Shown: piece by piece, positions 54,977 to 62,383 of the stretch
Numbering within the stretch: position 1 is the stretch's first letter
Layout: each line of letters begins with the position of its first letter
Assembly (NCBI RefSeq): GCF_900090275.1
Contig: NZ_LT607755.1
Coordinates: forward strand, 2,480,001-2,544,000
Direction of reading: 5' to 3'
Source: Micromonospora zamorensis
Lineage (GTDB): Bacteria; Actinomycetota; Actinomycetes; Mycobacteriales; Micromonosporaceae
DNA length: 64,000 bases
Program-made: the position numbers and the translations under genes
Notes under the pieces: generated by a model
Told to the model about the DNA's origin: nothing
The model's input: only the letters and a program-made list of their open reading frames with translations
Database searches by the model: none

Positions 54977-55602
54977 CCGCCCGGATCGACCGCGCGGTCA
55001 CCTCGGGCACCTTCTCCCTGGACGGGCAGACGTTCGACGTCGACAACAACGTCTGGGTGATCGGTGACGACCGCGAGTGCGTCGTCCTGGACGCGCCGCA
55101 CGACGTGGCCGCGATCCTCGCCCTGGTGGGTGACCGCCAGGTCCGGGCGATCCTGGCGACGCACGCCCACGACGATCACGTCCGGGTGGCACCCGGGTTG
55201 GCCGAGGCCACCGGCGCGCCGGTGCTGCTGCACGCCGCCGACCGGGTGCTGTGGGACATGGTCCACCCGCACCTGCCGCCGCACGGCGAGTTGCACGACG
55301 GGCAGGACATCGAGGTGGGCGGCACGACGCTGCGGGTGCTGCACACCCCCGGGCACAGCCCCGGCGCATGCAGCTTCCACGCCCCCGACTTGGGCGTGGT
55401 GTTCACCGGCGACACGCTCTTCGCCGGAGGGCCGGGTGCGACCGGGCGCTCGTACAGCGACTTCGACACCATCGTCCGGTCGATCCGCACCCGCCTGCTC
55501 ACCCTTCCGTCGGAGACGGTCGTGCACACCGGTCACGGCGACGACACCACGATCGGCGCGGAGGCGCCGCACCTGCAGGAGTGGCTGGACCGCGGCCACT
55601 GA
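54973..55602 (+). CDS. MBL fold metallo-hydrolase (mycothiol formaldehyde pathway)
   Basis: 209 residues from GTG 54973, overlapping the mscR stop by 4 bp. Glyoxalase II-type motifs: [39 protein letters not shown] and [11 protein letters not shown]. It could hydrolyse the S-formyl-mycothiol made by MscR. This is inference from coupling and family. Confidence 0.9.
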   Translation: MTARIDRAVTSGTFSLDGQTFDVDNNVWVIGDDRECVVLDAPHDVAAILALVGDRQVRAILATHAHDDHVRVAPGLAEATGAPVLLHAADRVLWDMVHPHLPPHGELHDGQDIEVGGTTLRVLHTPGHSPGACSFHAPDLGVVFTGDTLFAGGPGATGRSYSDFDTIVRSIRTRLLTLPSETVVHTGHGDDTTIGAEAPHLQEWLDRGH

Positions 55603-55639
55603 GCCCAGCACACCGGCCTGCTGGCGCGCGGTCGACGGC

Positions 55640-56068
55640 TCAGCGTTCGTCGACCGCGCCCAGCACCGGCTTGACGTCCAGGACCGGGGTCCCGTCGAGG
55701 GCCTCCAGATCTGCCACCTGGACACGCAGGCCGTCCACCGTCAGGACCCGCACCCGGTGCAGCCCGATCGGGTTGGGCCGGTGCGGGGAGCGGGTGCTGA
55801 ACACGCCGGTCTCCGGCCGGCTCTCGTCGCCGCGCGGGTGCACCGCCAACACGTCCCGCCGGGCGCGGTCCAACCAGGTCAGCACCAGCAGCTCCGCGCC
55901 GACGTGCAGGTCGCCCAGGGCCCGTTCGACAGGCGCGTCGAAGATCAGCCACGCGGTTGGCGAGCCCTCGTCGCCCTGACGCGGCGCGCTCGCCGCGTCG
56001 GTCAGCGGCGAGACGACCCGCCCGACCGGTCGCAGCAGGTACGTGTCATCGTTCGCCGCCTCGACCAC
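55640..56068 (-). CDS. trmO: tRNA (N6-threonylcarbamoyladenosine-N6)-methyltransferase TrmO family
   Basis: 142 residues from GTG 56068 (GGGGAG upstream). Single barrel domain: YLLRPVGRVVSP, LLVLTWLDRARRDVLAVHPRGD, and the SAM-binding GVFSTRSPHRPNPIGLHRVRVL signature. Shorter than the E. coli enzyme, as is common in actinomycetes. Confidence 0.93.
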   Translation of the reverse strand: MVEAANDDTYLLRPVGRVVSPLTDAASAPRQGDEGSPTAWLIFDAPVERALGDLHVGAELLVLTWLDRARRDVLAVHPRGDESRPETGVFSTRSPHRPNPIGLHRVRVLTVDGLRVQVADLEALDGTPVLDVKPVLGAVDER

Positions 56069-56126
56069 TGTTGCTCCCCTCTGGACGGTCCCAACCTAAC
56101 CTCGCCGCGGCGCTAGGATCTTGAAC

Positions 56127-56582
56127 ATGGCCGCCGACTCGCCCGCCCCCGTTGTCCGTCAGCTGCGACTCGTGGTGGAGGCCGCCGACCACGACGCCGC
56201 CGTCGCGTTCTTCCGCGACGCACTCGGCATGCCGGAGGAGGCGGCGTTCAGCGGCGACGGCGACGCCAGGGTGGTGATCCTGGACGCCGGCCGCGCCACC
56301 CTGGAGATCGCCAACCCGGCGCAGAAGCGCATGATCGACGAGGTTGAGGTGGGGCGGCAGGTCGCGCCCCGCATCCGGGTGGCCTTCGAGGTCGACGACG
56401 CCGAGGCGACCACCACCCGGTTGGTCGCCGCCGGGGCCAGCGAGGTCGCCCCGCCCACCCGCACGCCGTGGCAGTCGCTCAACTCCCGCCTCGACGCCCC
56501 GGCCGACCTGCACATCACCATCTTCCAGGAGCTGGGCACCGGGGTGGACGACGATGACCCCGGACATGACGGCGACGTCTGA
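56127..56582 (+). CDS. VOC family protein
   Basis: 151 residues from ATG 56127. QLRLVVEAADHDAAVAFFRDALG start, GDARVVILDAGRATLEIA, RVAFEVDDAEATTTRLVAAGA and LDAPADLHITIFQELG end. Standard glyoxalase-like fold. Its end overlaps the next gene by 29 bp. Confidence 0.88.
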   Translation: MAADSPAPVVRQLRLVVEAADHDAAVAFFRDALGMPEEAAFSGDGDARVVILDAGRATLEIANPAQKRMIDEVEVGRQVAPRIRVAFEVDDAEATTTRLVAAGASEVAPPTRTPWQSLNSRLDAPADLHITIFQELGTGVDDDDPGHDGDV

Positions 56583-57678
56583 GCGGCGCGGCCCGCGCGC
56601 CGCCGCTCTCACCCCGGCGCAGACGGCTGCCGTCGCGTACGTGCGGTCGTCGGCCGTGGTCGAACGTCCTGCCGCGCTGGCCACCATCGCCCGGCAACTC
56701 ACCACCGCCGACCTCGGCCACCGCCCGGAGCATCTGCTCGGGGCCATCGGGTCCGGGCGGCTGACCGTCAACTTCCACCCCGACCGGTTGTGTGCCGACG
56801 GTCGGACCGTCGCCGACGCGCTGGCCGAGGACGGGGTCTACCGCAGCCAGTTCGTCACCGGGATCTCCAACGGTGGGCTCACCGCGTATCCCGGTGGTGA
56901 CCGGGACCGCTGGGAGCACCGGATGTTCGGCGGCGCGTACCAGCGGCCCGGCGTGACGCCGGCGCAGCGGCCCACGTACGGCGGCCTGAACCTGCTCGGC
57001 CACGCGGACGGCGCCTGCCCCCGCTTCGGTTCCTGCCACCTGCGGCTGCGCCCGGCGGTGCTGAGCCGGGCGACCTTCTGCCTCGGCGACAGCCATCTCA
57101 GCCCGGAGGTGGTGGGCACGGCCGACGCGTTCGAGGCGGTGCTCGCCGGGCTCCTGGCCGGCGTCGCCGCCACAGGCGAATGCCTGGGCCGCGCCGGGAC
57201 GGGCGTCGCCGTGCTGGCGCGGACGTTGCTGGACCAGCCGACCAGCCCGGGCGCGGTAGGTCGCGCGCTGGACGACTACGTGGAGGCCCAGGTCCACGGC
57301 ACGCTCGACCTCGCGTACGACGTCGAGGAGTTGGTGGTCGACCCGTCCTTCGCCGGCACCCCGACCGGCGCGACCCTGGAATCGATCGCGGGGCGGTTCG
57401 GTTTCCCGTTGCGATGGCACCCCGGTTTCGTGCTGGCCGTCGACCAGGTCGACGCGGAGTTCCGGGGCCCGGCGATCCCCGTGCTGGCAGCCCGGGTGCA
57501 CCGGGAGTTCGCCCGGTCGGGCGACCCGGTGGACGCTGCGCTGATCGGTCGGGCAGCTGCCTCGGTGGTCGTCGAACCGCACCGCTGGGCGGATCGTGGC
57601 CCGATCGCGGACACCCTTCAGCACCTCAAGCAGCTCTGGCACGTGCTGGTCCGCTTCGGCACGCCGTACGGCACCTGA
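56554..57678 (+). CDS. DUF3626 domain protein
   Basis: 374 residues from ATG 56554 (ATG 56566 possible), inside the end of the VOC gene in another frame. Signature stretches are TVNFHPDRLC, QFVTGISNGGLTAYPGGDRD, YGGLNLLGHADGACPRFGSC and FCLGDSHLSP. The family is known by sequence only and is often found near ADP-ribosylation or toxin-like domains; function unknown. Confidence 0.85.
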   Translation: MTPDMTATSERRGPRAAALTPAQTAAVAYVRSSAVVERPAALATIARQLTTADLGHRPEHLLGAIGSGRLTVNFHPDRLCADGRTVADALAEDGVYRSQFVTGISNGGLTAYPGGDRDRWEHRMFGGAYQRPGVTPAQRPTYGGLNLLGHADGACPRFGSCHLRLRPAVLSRATFCLGDSHLSPEVVGTADAFEAVLAGLLAGVAATGECLGRAGTGVAVLARTLLDQPTSPGAVGRALDDYVEAQVHGTLDLAYDVEELVVDPSFAGTPTGATLESIAGRFGFPLRWHPGFVLAVDQVDAEFRGPAIPVLAARVHREFARSGDPVDAALIGRAAASVVVEPHRWADRGPIADTLQHLKQLWHVLVRFGTPYGT

Positions 57679-57799
57679 CCTGCCGGCTCGTCACCTCTGC
57701 GTCGATCGTCCGTTTCCCGCCGGTCTTTCGCCGGTGTGGTGGGCCGTCCCGTTTCCCCAGGTGACCGGGACCGCACCTCACCCAGGCCCCGGCATTTCC

Positions 57800-57825
57800 G
57801 GAATGACCGACACGTGAACCTGGTT
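57800..57825 (+). promoter_or_regulatory. GGAAT-N18-GTT promoter motif (SigR/ECF type) of the 57923 gene
   Basis: GGAAT (57800-57804) and GTT (57823-57825) are separated by exactly 18 bp, the consensus of actinomycete SigR-type promoters, about 98 bp before the GTG start. The same motif stands in front of the paralogue at 61571. Confidence 0.65.
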
Positions 57826-57922
57826 GTGTCCCCCGTACCGCCGGAGCCCAAACCCTTTCCGCGGTCATCTCCCGAGGAGTGTTCACCCCGGAGCGCTCCG
57901 CACGATCGAAAGGGCAACCATC

Positions 57923-58636
57923 GTGAAGGTCGACTTCACTCGATGGCTCCCCGCCATCGCTAAGGACTCGTACCGCAAGACCGCGCTGAGCGTGGCGGGT
58001 GTGGCCGCTCTCGGTGGTCTGGCCCTCGCGCCGACCGCGGTCGCCGCACCGGTCACCTCCGGACCGCACCAGGGCGCCGTCGCCGCCATCGACCGCGCCA
58101 CCGGCAAGGCAGCCACCCAGGCCCGCCAGGACGACCAGCCCGTCGAGTCGGGCCTCACCACCGGCTCCGCCACCGGCAAGCCGCCGGCGGGCAAGCCCAG
58201 CCGCGACCAACTGATCCCGCACGGCATCGAGGGCGCCCAGTCGCGGGTACCGCTCGACGACGCACAACTGGCCAACGCCCGGGCGATCGTCGACGCCGCC
58301 AAGAAGACCGGCGTCGGTGACCGGGGCGCGGTGATCGGCGTCGCCACCTCGCTGCAGGAGTCGAAGCTGTACAACCTCGGCCACCTCGGCGCCTACAACG
58401 ACCACGACTCGCAGGGCCTGTTCCAGCAGCGCCCGTCGTCCGGTTGGGGCACGCCCGACCAGATCACCGACCCGGAGTACTCCGCCACGGCGTTCTTCAC
58501 CGCGCTCAAGAACGTCGGCGGCTGGCAGGACCTGCCGCTGACCACCGCCGCGCAGACCGTCCAGGTCTCGGCCTTCCCCTACGCGTACGCGCAGTGGGAG
58601 GAGCAGGCGGCGGACATCGTCCAGCAGATGTGGTGA
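57923..58636 (+). CDS. Secreted lysozyme-like (transglycosylase-fold) protein
   Basis: 237 residues from GTG 57923. Signal peptide (TALSVAGVAALGGLALAPTAVAA), a Gln/Thr-rich linker, then a lysozyme-like domain at about 115-237: GVATSLQESKLYNLGHLGAY with the likely catalytic Glu, DHDSQGLFQQRPSSGWGTPD, ALKNVGGWQDLPLTTAAQTV. The same domain occurs upstream of M23 or NlpC peptidases in Streptomyces. Its close paralogue starts at 61571. Confidence 0.88.
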   Translation: MKVDFTRWLPAIAKDSYRKTALSVAGVAALGGLALAPTAVAAPVTSGPHQGAVAAIDRATGKAATQARQDDQPVESGLTTGSATGKPPAGKPSRDQLIPHGIEGAQSRVPLDDAQLANARAIVDAAKKTGVGDRGAVIGVATSLQESKLYNLGHLGAYNDHDSQGLFQQRPSSGWGTPDQITDPEYSATAFFTALKNVGGWQDLPLTTAAQTVQVSAFPYAYAQWEEQAADIVQQMW

Positions 58637-58651
58637 CACCCGCACACAAGG

Positions 58652-58685
58652 CCGGCCGGCTCCCCCACGGGAGCCGGCCGGTTTT
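58652..58685 (+). terminator. Intrinsic terminator
   Basis: A 13-bp GC stem (58652-58664 with 58669-58681), CCAC loop and a TTTT run at 58682-58685, the most canonical terminator in the window. Confidence 0.9.
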
Positions 58686-58754
58686 GTGCTGCTCGGTTGT
58701 GCTGCTCGGTGTCGTGCTGGCTTGTGTCGTGCTGTTTTCGTGCTGGTCGGCTGC

Positions 58755-60125
58755 TCAGCAGGCGGAGTAGAGGCGCCGGGTGCCGACGCCCGCGGCGTAC
58801 GCGTCCCGGTCGCTGAACCGGCAGCCGTAGTCCGGCCGGGCCACCACCGCCGGGTCGGTCACGGTGTCGCCGGCCGGGCGCTTGCCGGTGCGTACCCAGG
58901 ACGTCAGGTCGTCCCAGGCGGCGCCGGCCTCCGCCGGGCTGAACTCGCAGTGCTGCGTGGCTCGGATGGCCCGCTGGACCACCAGCCTGCTGCGACCGTT
59001 GCGCGCCACGTCACTGGCGTACGCCTGCTCCATGCTGAACGGGACGAACATGTCACCGAGGCCGTGCAGGCTGAGCACTGGCGCGGTGGGCCGACCAGCG
59101 ATCCGCGGCACCTCGGTCAGCGTCGGCAGGAGCCGCTGCACGACGTTCTCCGGGGCGACCCGCTGCACTGTGGCGTTGACGTTCACCGGGCTGTTCGGGG
59201 CGTACCGGGTGAGCAGGTTGGTGGACAGCTGACCGGGCCGCTGGGCGGGGGAGTTGCCGCTGCCGGTGGGCACGCTGATCGAGAAGAGGAAGTCCTTCCA
59301 CACCGCGAACGCGGCGTCGGCTCCCGGACGCGGCCCGCCCGAACGGTTCACCGTGATCGCCCGCAGTTGCCTGCCCCGCTCGGTGGTGGTGTCCGGCCCG
59401 GTGGGAGTCAACCCGGCCAGACCGAGCGCCACCTGGATGCGGGGCACCGCGTTGGTCAGGTAGTCGGCCGGGGTGGGATAGGCCGGCACCTCGGCGAGCG
59501 CCTGCGCGACCAGGTTGTAGTCCAGGTAGAAGTCCAGCAGCGTCTGATCGCCGAGCACCCCGCACATCGGCAGCGCCCCGTCGTAGTAGCCGGGATACTG
59601 CTCCAGCGAACGCCCGATGACGTACCCGCCCATGGATACCCCGGCGATGTAGGTGTGCTGCGGCCGGCGGACCGTCCGCCCGAAGTGGTCGGCGAGATCC
59701 TTGGTGCCCAGCACCCCCGACCGGATGTCGAAACCGTTGCGGTCGTACGACGACGACGCCCACGCGTACCCCTGATCCAGCAGTCGCTGGCGCAGCCCGA
59801 AGCCCGGCTGCTCCGGCGACAGCACCGTGCCCTGGCCCCGGTAGCCGTGCGCCCACAGAACCAGGTCACCGTTCCACCGGGCGGGGACCTCGATGATGTA
59901 ACCGGCGTGGCGGTGCACGCCCTGACGTACCGTCGTCGGCTTGCCGCTCACGACCAGCGGAGCCAGCGGCGGATTCTCGATGGTGTACCCGGGCAGCGGC
60001 TCGCCGCCTTTCGGGTCGCGACCGGTGGCGCTGGCCGGCGCGGCGCCGGCCAGACCGACCGCGAGGGTCAGCGTCGCGGTGGCGGCGAGCAGCCGGCGAA
60101 GGGTACGAACGGGTGTGGACAGCAT
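58755..60125 (-). CDS. Secreted alpha/beta hydrolase
   Basis: 456 residues from ATG 60125. Signal peptide (RRLLAATATLTLAVGLAGAAPASA). Hydrolase core: LVLWAHGYRGQG oxyanion region, nucleophile elbow GVSMGGYV (Ser near 162), LHGLGDMFVPF with a likely acid, and QRAIRATQHCEF with the catalytic His. The mature protein has several Cys near the end. Substrate unknown; ester or peptide hydrolysis outside the cell. A TetR-like palindrome stands 55 bp upstream. Confidence 0.87.
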   Translation of the reverse strand: MLSTPVRTLRRLLAATATLTLAVGLAGAAPASATGRDPKGGEPLPGYTIENPPLAPLVVSGKPTTVRQGVHRHAGYIIEVPARWNGDLVLWAHGYRGQGTVLSPEQPGFGLRQRLLDQGYAWASSSYDRNGFDIRSGVLGTKDLADHFGRTVRRPQHTYIAGVSMGGYVIGRSLEQYPGYYDGALPMCGVLGDQTLLDFYLDYNLVAQALAEVPAYPTPADYLTNAVPRIQVALGLAGLTPTGPDTTTERGRQLRAITVNRSGGPRPGADAAFAVWKDFLFSISVPTGSGNSPAQRPGQLSTNLLTRYAPNSPVNVNATVQRVAPENVVQRLLPTLTEVPRIAGRPTAPVLSLHGLGDMFVPFSMEQAYASDVARNGRSRLVVQRAIRATQHCEFSPAEAGAAWDDLTSWVRTGKRPAGDTVTDPAVVARPDYGCRFSDRDAYAAGVGTRRLYSAC

Positions 60126-60179
60126 CGATGCTCCCCATCGGACGGACGTCGCCCGGGGGCGACCAGGCGGGACGGTTGC

Positions 60180-60193
60180 CTACCGGCCGGTAG
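60180..60193. promoter_or_regulatory. TetR-type palindrome upstream of the hydrolase gene
   Basis: CTACCGGCCGGTAG is a perfect 14-bp palindrome resembling TACCGxCCGGTA sites of TetR-family repressors. It lies 55 bp upstream of the hydrolase start. No TetR gene is present in the window. Confidence 0.55.
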
Positions 60194-60236
60194 CGTCCTG
60201 AACCTAGGACCGCCGTCGAACAGTGTCAATGGCTAC

Positions 60237-60276
60237 GCTGATCGGCCGGTCAAGCACGACTGTCCGGCCGATCAGC
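60237..60276. other. Hairpin between divergent genes
   Basis: A 13-bp stem (60237-60249 with 60264-60276) with a 14-nt loop. Its position between divergent genes does not fit a simple terminator; it could be a leader structure for the 60468 gene. The rest of 60126-60467 shows the palindrome at 60180 and the direct repeat at 60298, but no gene. Confidence 0.45.
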
Positions 60277-60297
60277 CCGGGGCGCGCTCCCCATGCC

Positions 60298-60381
60298 GGC
60301 GCTCTCGTCGGCCGTCTGCCCTCGTGTTCCGCCTCGTCGTGCCGGGGCGGCGCTCTCGTCGGCGTCCTCCCTCGTGTTCCG
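60298..60381 (+). repeat. Direct repeat of about 34 bp, period 51
   Basis: 60298-60331 and 60349-60381 share GGCGCTCTCGTCGGC and CCTCGTGTTCCG blocks with small differences between. Purpose unknown. Confidence 0.7.
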
Positions 60382-60467
60382 GGCGGCGATCCGTTCTTTG
60401 CCGGGCGTCTGTCGTTCGCCGTACCCGGTCGCGCGGGTCGGTGAGTCGGTCAGGTTGACTGGTCGCC

Positions 60468-60779
60468 GTGGACGAGTCGATCTGGGAGGCGGCCCGCGCG
60501 TCGCGTAGCTGGTTGGACGCGGCGAACGGGGCCGGGCAAACCGAACTGACCTGCCGCATCCTCAAGCTGACCGAGGAGGCGGGGGAGGCGTCGGCCGCCT
60601 GGATCGGTCTGCTCGGGCAGAATCCGCGCAAAGGTGTCACCCACACGCGCGATGATGTCGCGGCAGAGTTGGCCGACGTCGCCTTCACGGCGTTGGTGGC
60701 CATCGAGAGCCTGGGGCTGGACGCGCAGACGGTCCTGGACGCCTGCGCCGCGAAGGTGCGCTCCCGCCTCACGGGCTGA
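60468..60779 (+). CDS. MazG-like nucleotide pyrophosphohydrolase family protein
   Basis: 103 residues from GTG 60468. Metal-binding EExxE...ExxD pattern: LKLTEEAGEASAAW and DVAAELADVAFTALVAIESLG. Short single-domain MazG-like proteins of actinomycetes hydrolyse or bind noncanonical nucleoside triphosphates. Function inferred from the motif. Confidence 0.85.
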   Translation: MDESIWEAARASRSWLDAANGAGQTELTCRILKLTEEAGEASAAWIGLLGQNPRKGVTHTRDDVAAELADVAFTALVAIESLGLDAQTVLDACAAKVRSRLTG

Positions 60780-60944
60780 GTGGCACTCGTTCGTGCCAGC
60801 CGTCGCGATCTGACCCGGCCAGCCTTCCCGATCCTGTCCGGCTGGCTTTCGTAGTCCTGGTCAGCCTTGGCCCGGCCGGTCGGCTCGCACGACTCTGCCG
60901 TATTTGCCTGGATTGCCACGCGCTGATCCGTCCAGTGAGCTGGT

Positions 60945-61019
60945 GATCGACTCGGCTTTCACGAAGTCGGGGTGTCATGCCGTCCCGGATGCCCCGATTT
61001 TCAGAAAGCCGAGTGGATC
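60945..61019. repeat. Composite intergenic inverted repeat (16-bp arms)
   Basis: 60945-60960 and 61004-61019 pair at 15 of 16 positions; inside, TCGGGG and CCCCGA form a second stem. About 75 nt in all, AT-richer than its flanks. Confidence 0.75.
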
Positions 61020-61171
61020 AAGGTCAATCGGGTGGCCCTGGGGCCCAGTCATGTTCGACGCGTAGGGGTGCCTGTCCGCTATAGGTATTTGTGTCAGGTG
61101 CGCCAATGGTCGAGGCGCGAGGTTCGGGGCCTTCGGGGCGCTTGGCCTGTGACCGGGTGCACCGGTGGGTC

Positions 61172-61197
61172 GGAATGATGGCCGGGGCGGGGTCGTT
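61172..61197 (+). promoter_or_regulatory. GGAAT-N18-GTT promoter motif, copy 1
   Basis: GGAAT at 61172-61176, GTT at 61195-61197 (continuing GTTACACA), spacer exactly 18 bp. First of three in tandem. Confidence 0.6.
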
Positions 61198-61271
61198 ACA
61201 CACTCTGACGATCGCAGGACCACCGCCTCACCGCCCCGCCCGCCGGGGTTGGAACAGCTGGTGGCGGGGTT

Positions 61272-61297
61272 GGAATGCCGACCCGGCCCGCATCGTT
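61272..61297 (+). promoter_or_regulatory. GGAAT-N18-GTT promoter motif, copy 2
   Basis: GGAAT at 61272-61276, GTT at 61295-61297, spacer 18 bp; exactly 100 bp after copy 1. Confidence 0.6.
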
Positions 61298-61349
61298 GAA
61301 GCCTCCCCAGCACCCCGCTCCATCGGGTGCCACGGAATGCCCCGGCCCC

Positions 61350-61375
61350 GGAATGACCCCGGGCCCCCGGTCGTT
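61350..61375 (+). promoter_or_regulatory. GGAAT-N18-GTT promoter motif, copy 3
   Basis: GGAAT at 61350-61354, GTT at 61373-61375, again continuing GTTACACA as in copy 1, spacer 18 bp. Closest to the gene at 61571, with a leader of about 190 nt. Confidence 0.65.
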
Positions 61376-61570
61376 ACACATGGACCCGGCGCCCGAGCCC
61401 TCCGCTCGCAGGCCGCCGACCCGGCCCCGCAAGCCCCCCGCTTGACGGTGCCGATCTCCCTAAGACTTTTCCCCTTTGTTTGATGCAGCGCCGGACGAGG
61501 TGCTCACACCCTTGCGTCGCCGACCCCCATTGGCGGTGCGGGTGTTCCTACCCCCGAAGGAGCTACCCCC

Positions 61571-62131
61571 ATGAACACGATCTTCCGTAAGAGCATGCTG
61601 TCTGTTGCTGGTCTCGCGTTCGCCGGTGGTGTCTTCGCCGGCCCGATCGCCGCCCACGCCAACCCCGTGGATGCCAAGCCGGTGGCGGTGGCGGTGCAGT
61701 CGGCCGCCCCGAAGCCCCAGGGCGACCAGTCCCACATCACGTTGAATGATGAGCAGACGGCGAACGTCAAGGCGATCATCGCCGCCACGAAGAAGGCCGG
61801 CCTGCCCGAGCGCGCCGCAGTGATCTCGATCGCGACGAGCCTGCAGGAGTCGAAGCTGGAAAACCTGGGCCACCTCGGCGACAAGAATGACCACGACTCG
61901 CTGGGCCTGTTCCAACAGCGCCCGACCAGTGGTTGGGGCACGCCGGAGCAGATCACCGACCCCGCCTACTCCACCACCGCGTTCCTCAAGGGCCTCCGCC
62001 AGGTCGACGGGTGGCAGGACATGGCGCTGACCGACGCCGCGCAGACCGTCCAGGTCTCCGCCTACCCCGACGCCTACGCCCAGTGGGAGCAGCAGGCCAC
62101 CGACCTCGTCGCCCAGCACTGGAACAGCTGA
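61571..62131 (+). CDS. Secreted lysozyme-like protein, paralogue of 57923
   Basis: 186 residues from ATG 61571 (GAAGGAG upstream). Signal peptide (SMLSVAGLAFAGGVFAGPIAAHA) and the same domain as its paralogue: SIATSLQESKLENLGHLGDK, DHDSLGLFQQRPTSGWGTPE, GLRQVDGWQDMALTDAAQTV, AYPDAYAQWEQQA. Shorter linker than the paralogue. Likely muralytic or a peptidoglycan-binding variant of the fold. Confidence 0.88.
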   Translation: MNTIFRKSMLSVAGLAFAGGVFAGPIAAHANPVDAKPVAVAVQSAAPKPQGDQSHITLNDEQTANVKAIIAATKKAGLPERAAVISIATSLQESKLENLGHLGDKNDHDSLGLFQQRPTSGWGTPEQITDPAYSTTAFLKGLRQVDGWQDMALTDAAQTVQVSAYPDAYAQWEQQATDLVAQHWNS

Positions 62132-62154
62132 CCCACCAACACTGAAAGACCCGA

Positions 62155-62193
62155 CCGCTGGCCGGTACCCCCACCCGGGGTGCCGGCCAGCGG
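62155..62193 (+). terminator. Terminator hairpin
   Basis: Stem 62155-62171 with 62177-62193 (one G-T pair), 5-nt loop, 23 bp after the stop of the 61571 gene. Confidence 0.75.
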
Positions 62194-62240
62194 CATATCC
62201 CGCACAACCACAAGGACACCGACAACAAGGCCCGGCAGAC

Positions 62241-62281
62241 CTTGGACACTTTCCGTTAGCCGCTAACGGAAAGTGTCCAAG
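62241..62281. repeat. Long perfect intergenic palindrome (20-bp arms)
   Basis: 62241-62260 and 62262-62281 are perfect inverted copies around a single C. It is AT-rich, with CGTTAGC/GCTAACG at its heart and TTGGACA at its ends. It lies 48 bp beyond the real terminator, so it is not needed for termination. Confidence 0.85.
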
Positions 62282-62383
62282 ATCTCGCGTTGGCGACGCG
62301 CCGGAGTGCCGTGATCGGCGCGGAGTGATCCGATCGGCGGACGGGTACGTACCTCCCGACGGGGACCGGCGGAGGGACAGGGA

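Larger units (their letters stand above)
60780..61570 (+). other. Long intergenic region with hairpin, palindrome and three promoter motifs
   Basis: No credible gene in 791 bp. Its parts are: a small TGGCAC/GTGCCA hairpin right after the MazG-like stop (60781-60798), a composite palindrome (60945-61019), three GGAAT-N18-GTT motifs (61172, 61272, 61350), a possible 21-codon ORF from ATG 61379 rich in Pro and Arg, and an imperfect hairpin near 61513-61551 before the GAAGGAG ribosome binding site of the gene at 61571. Confidence 0.6.

Noticed and set aside
57379..57405. GGAAT-N18-GTT match within the DUF3626 gene
   Set aside because: It lies inside coding sequence with no downstream gene start; treated as the background rate of chance hits.
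60972..61483. Short open frames between the MazG-like and lysozyme-like genes
   Set aside because: Pro/Arg/Gly-rich, no ribosome binding site and they overlap the promoter motifs and the palindrome.
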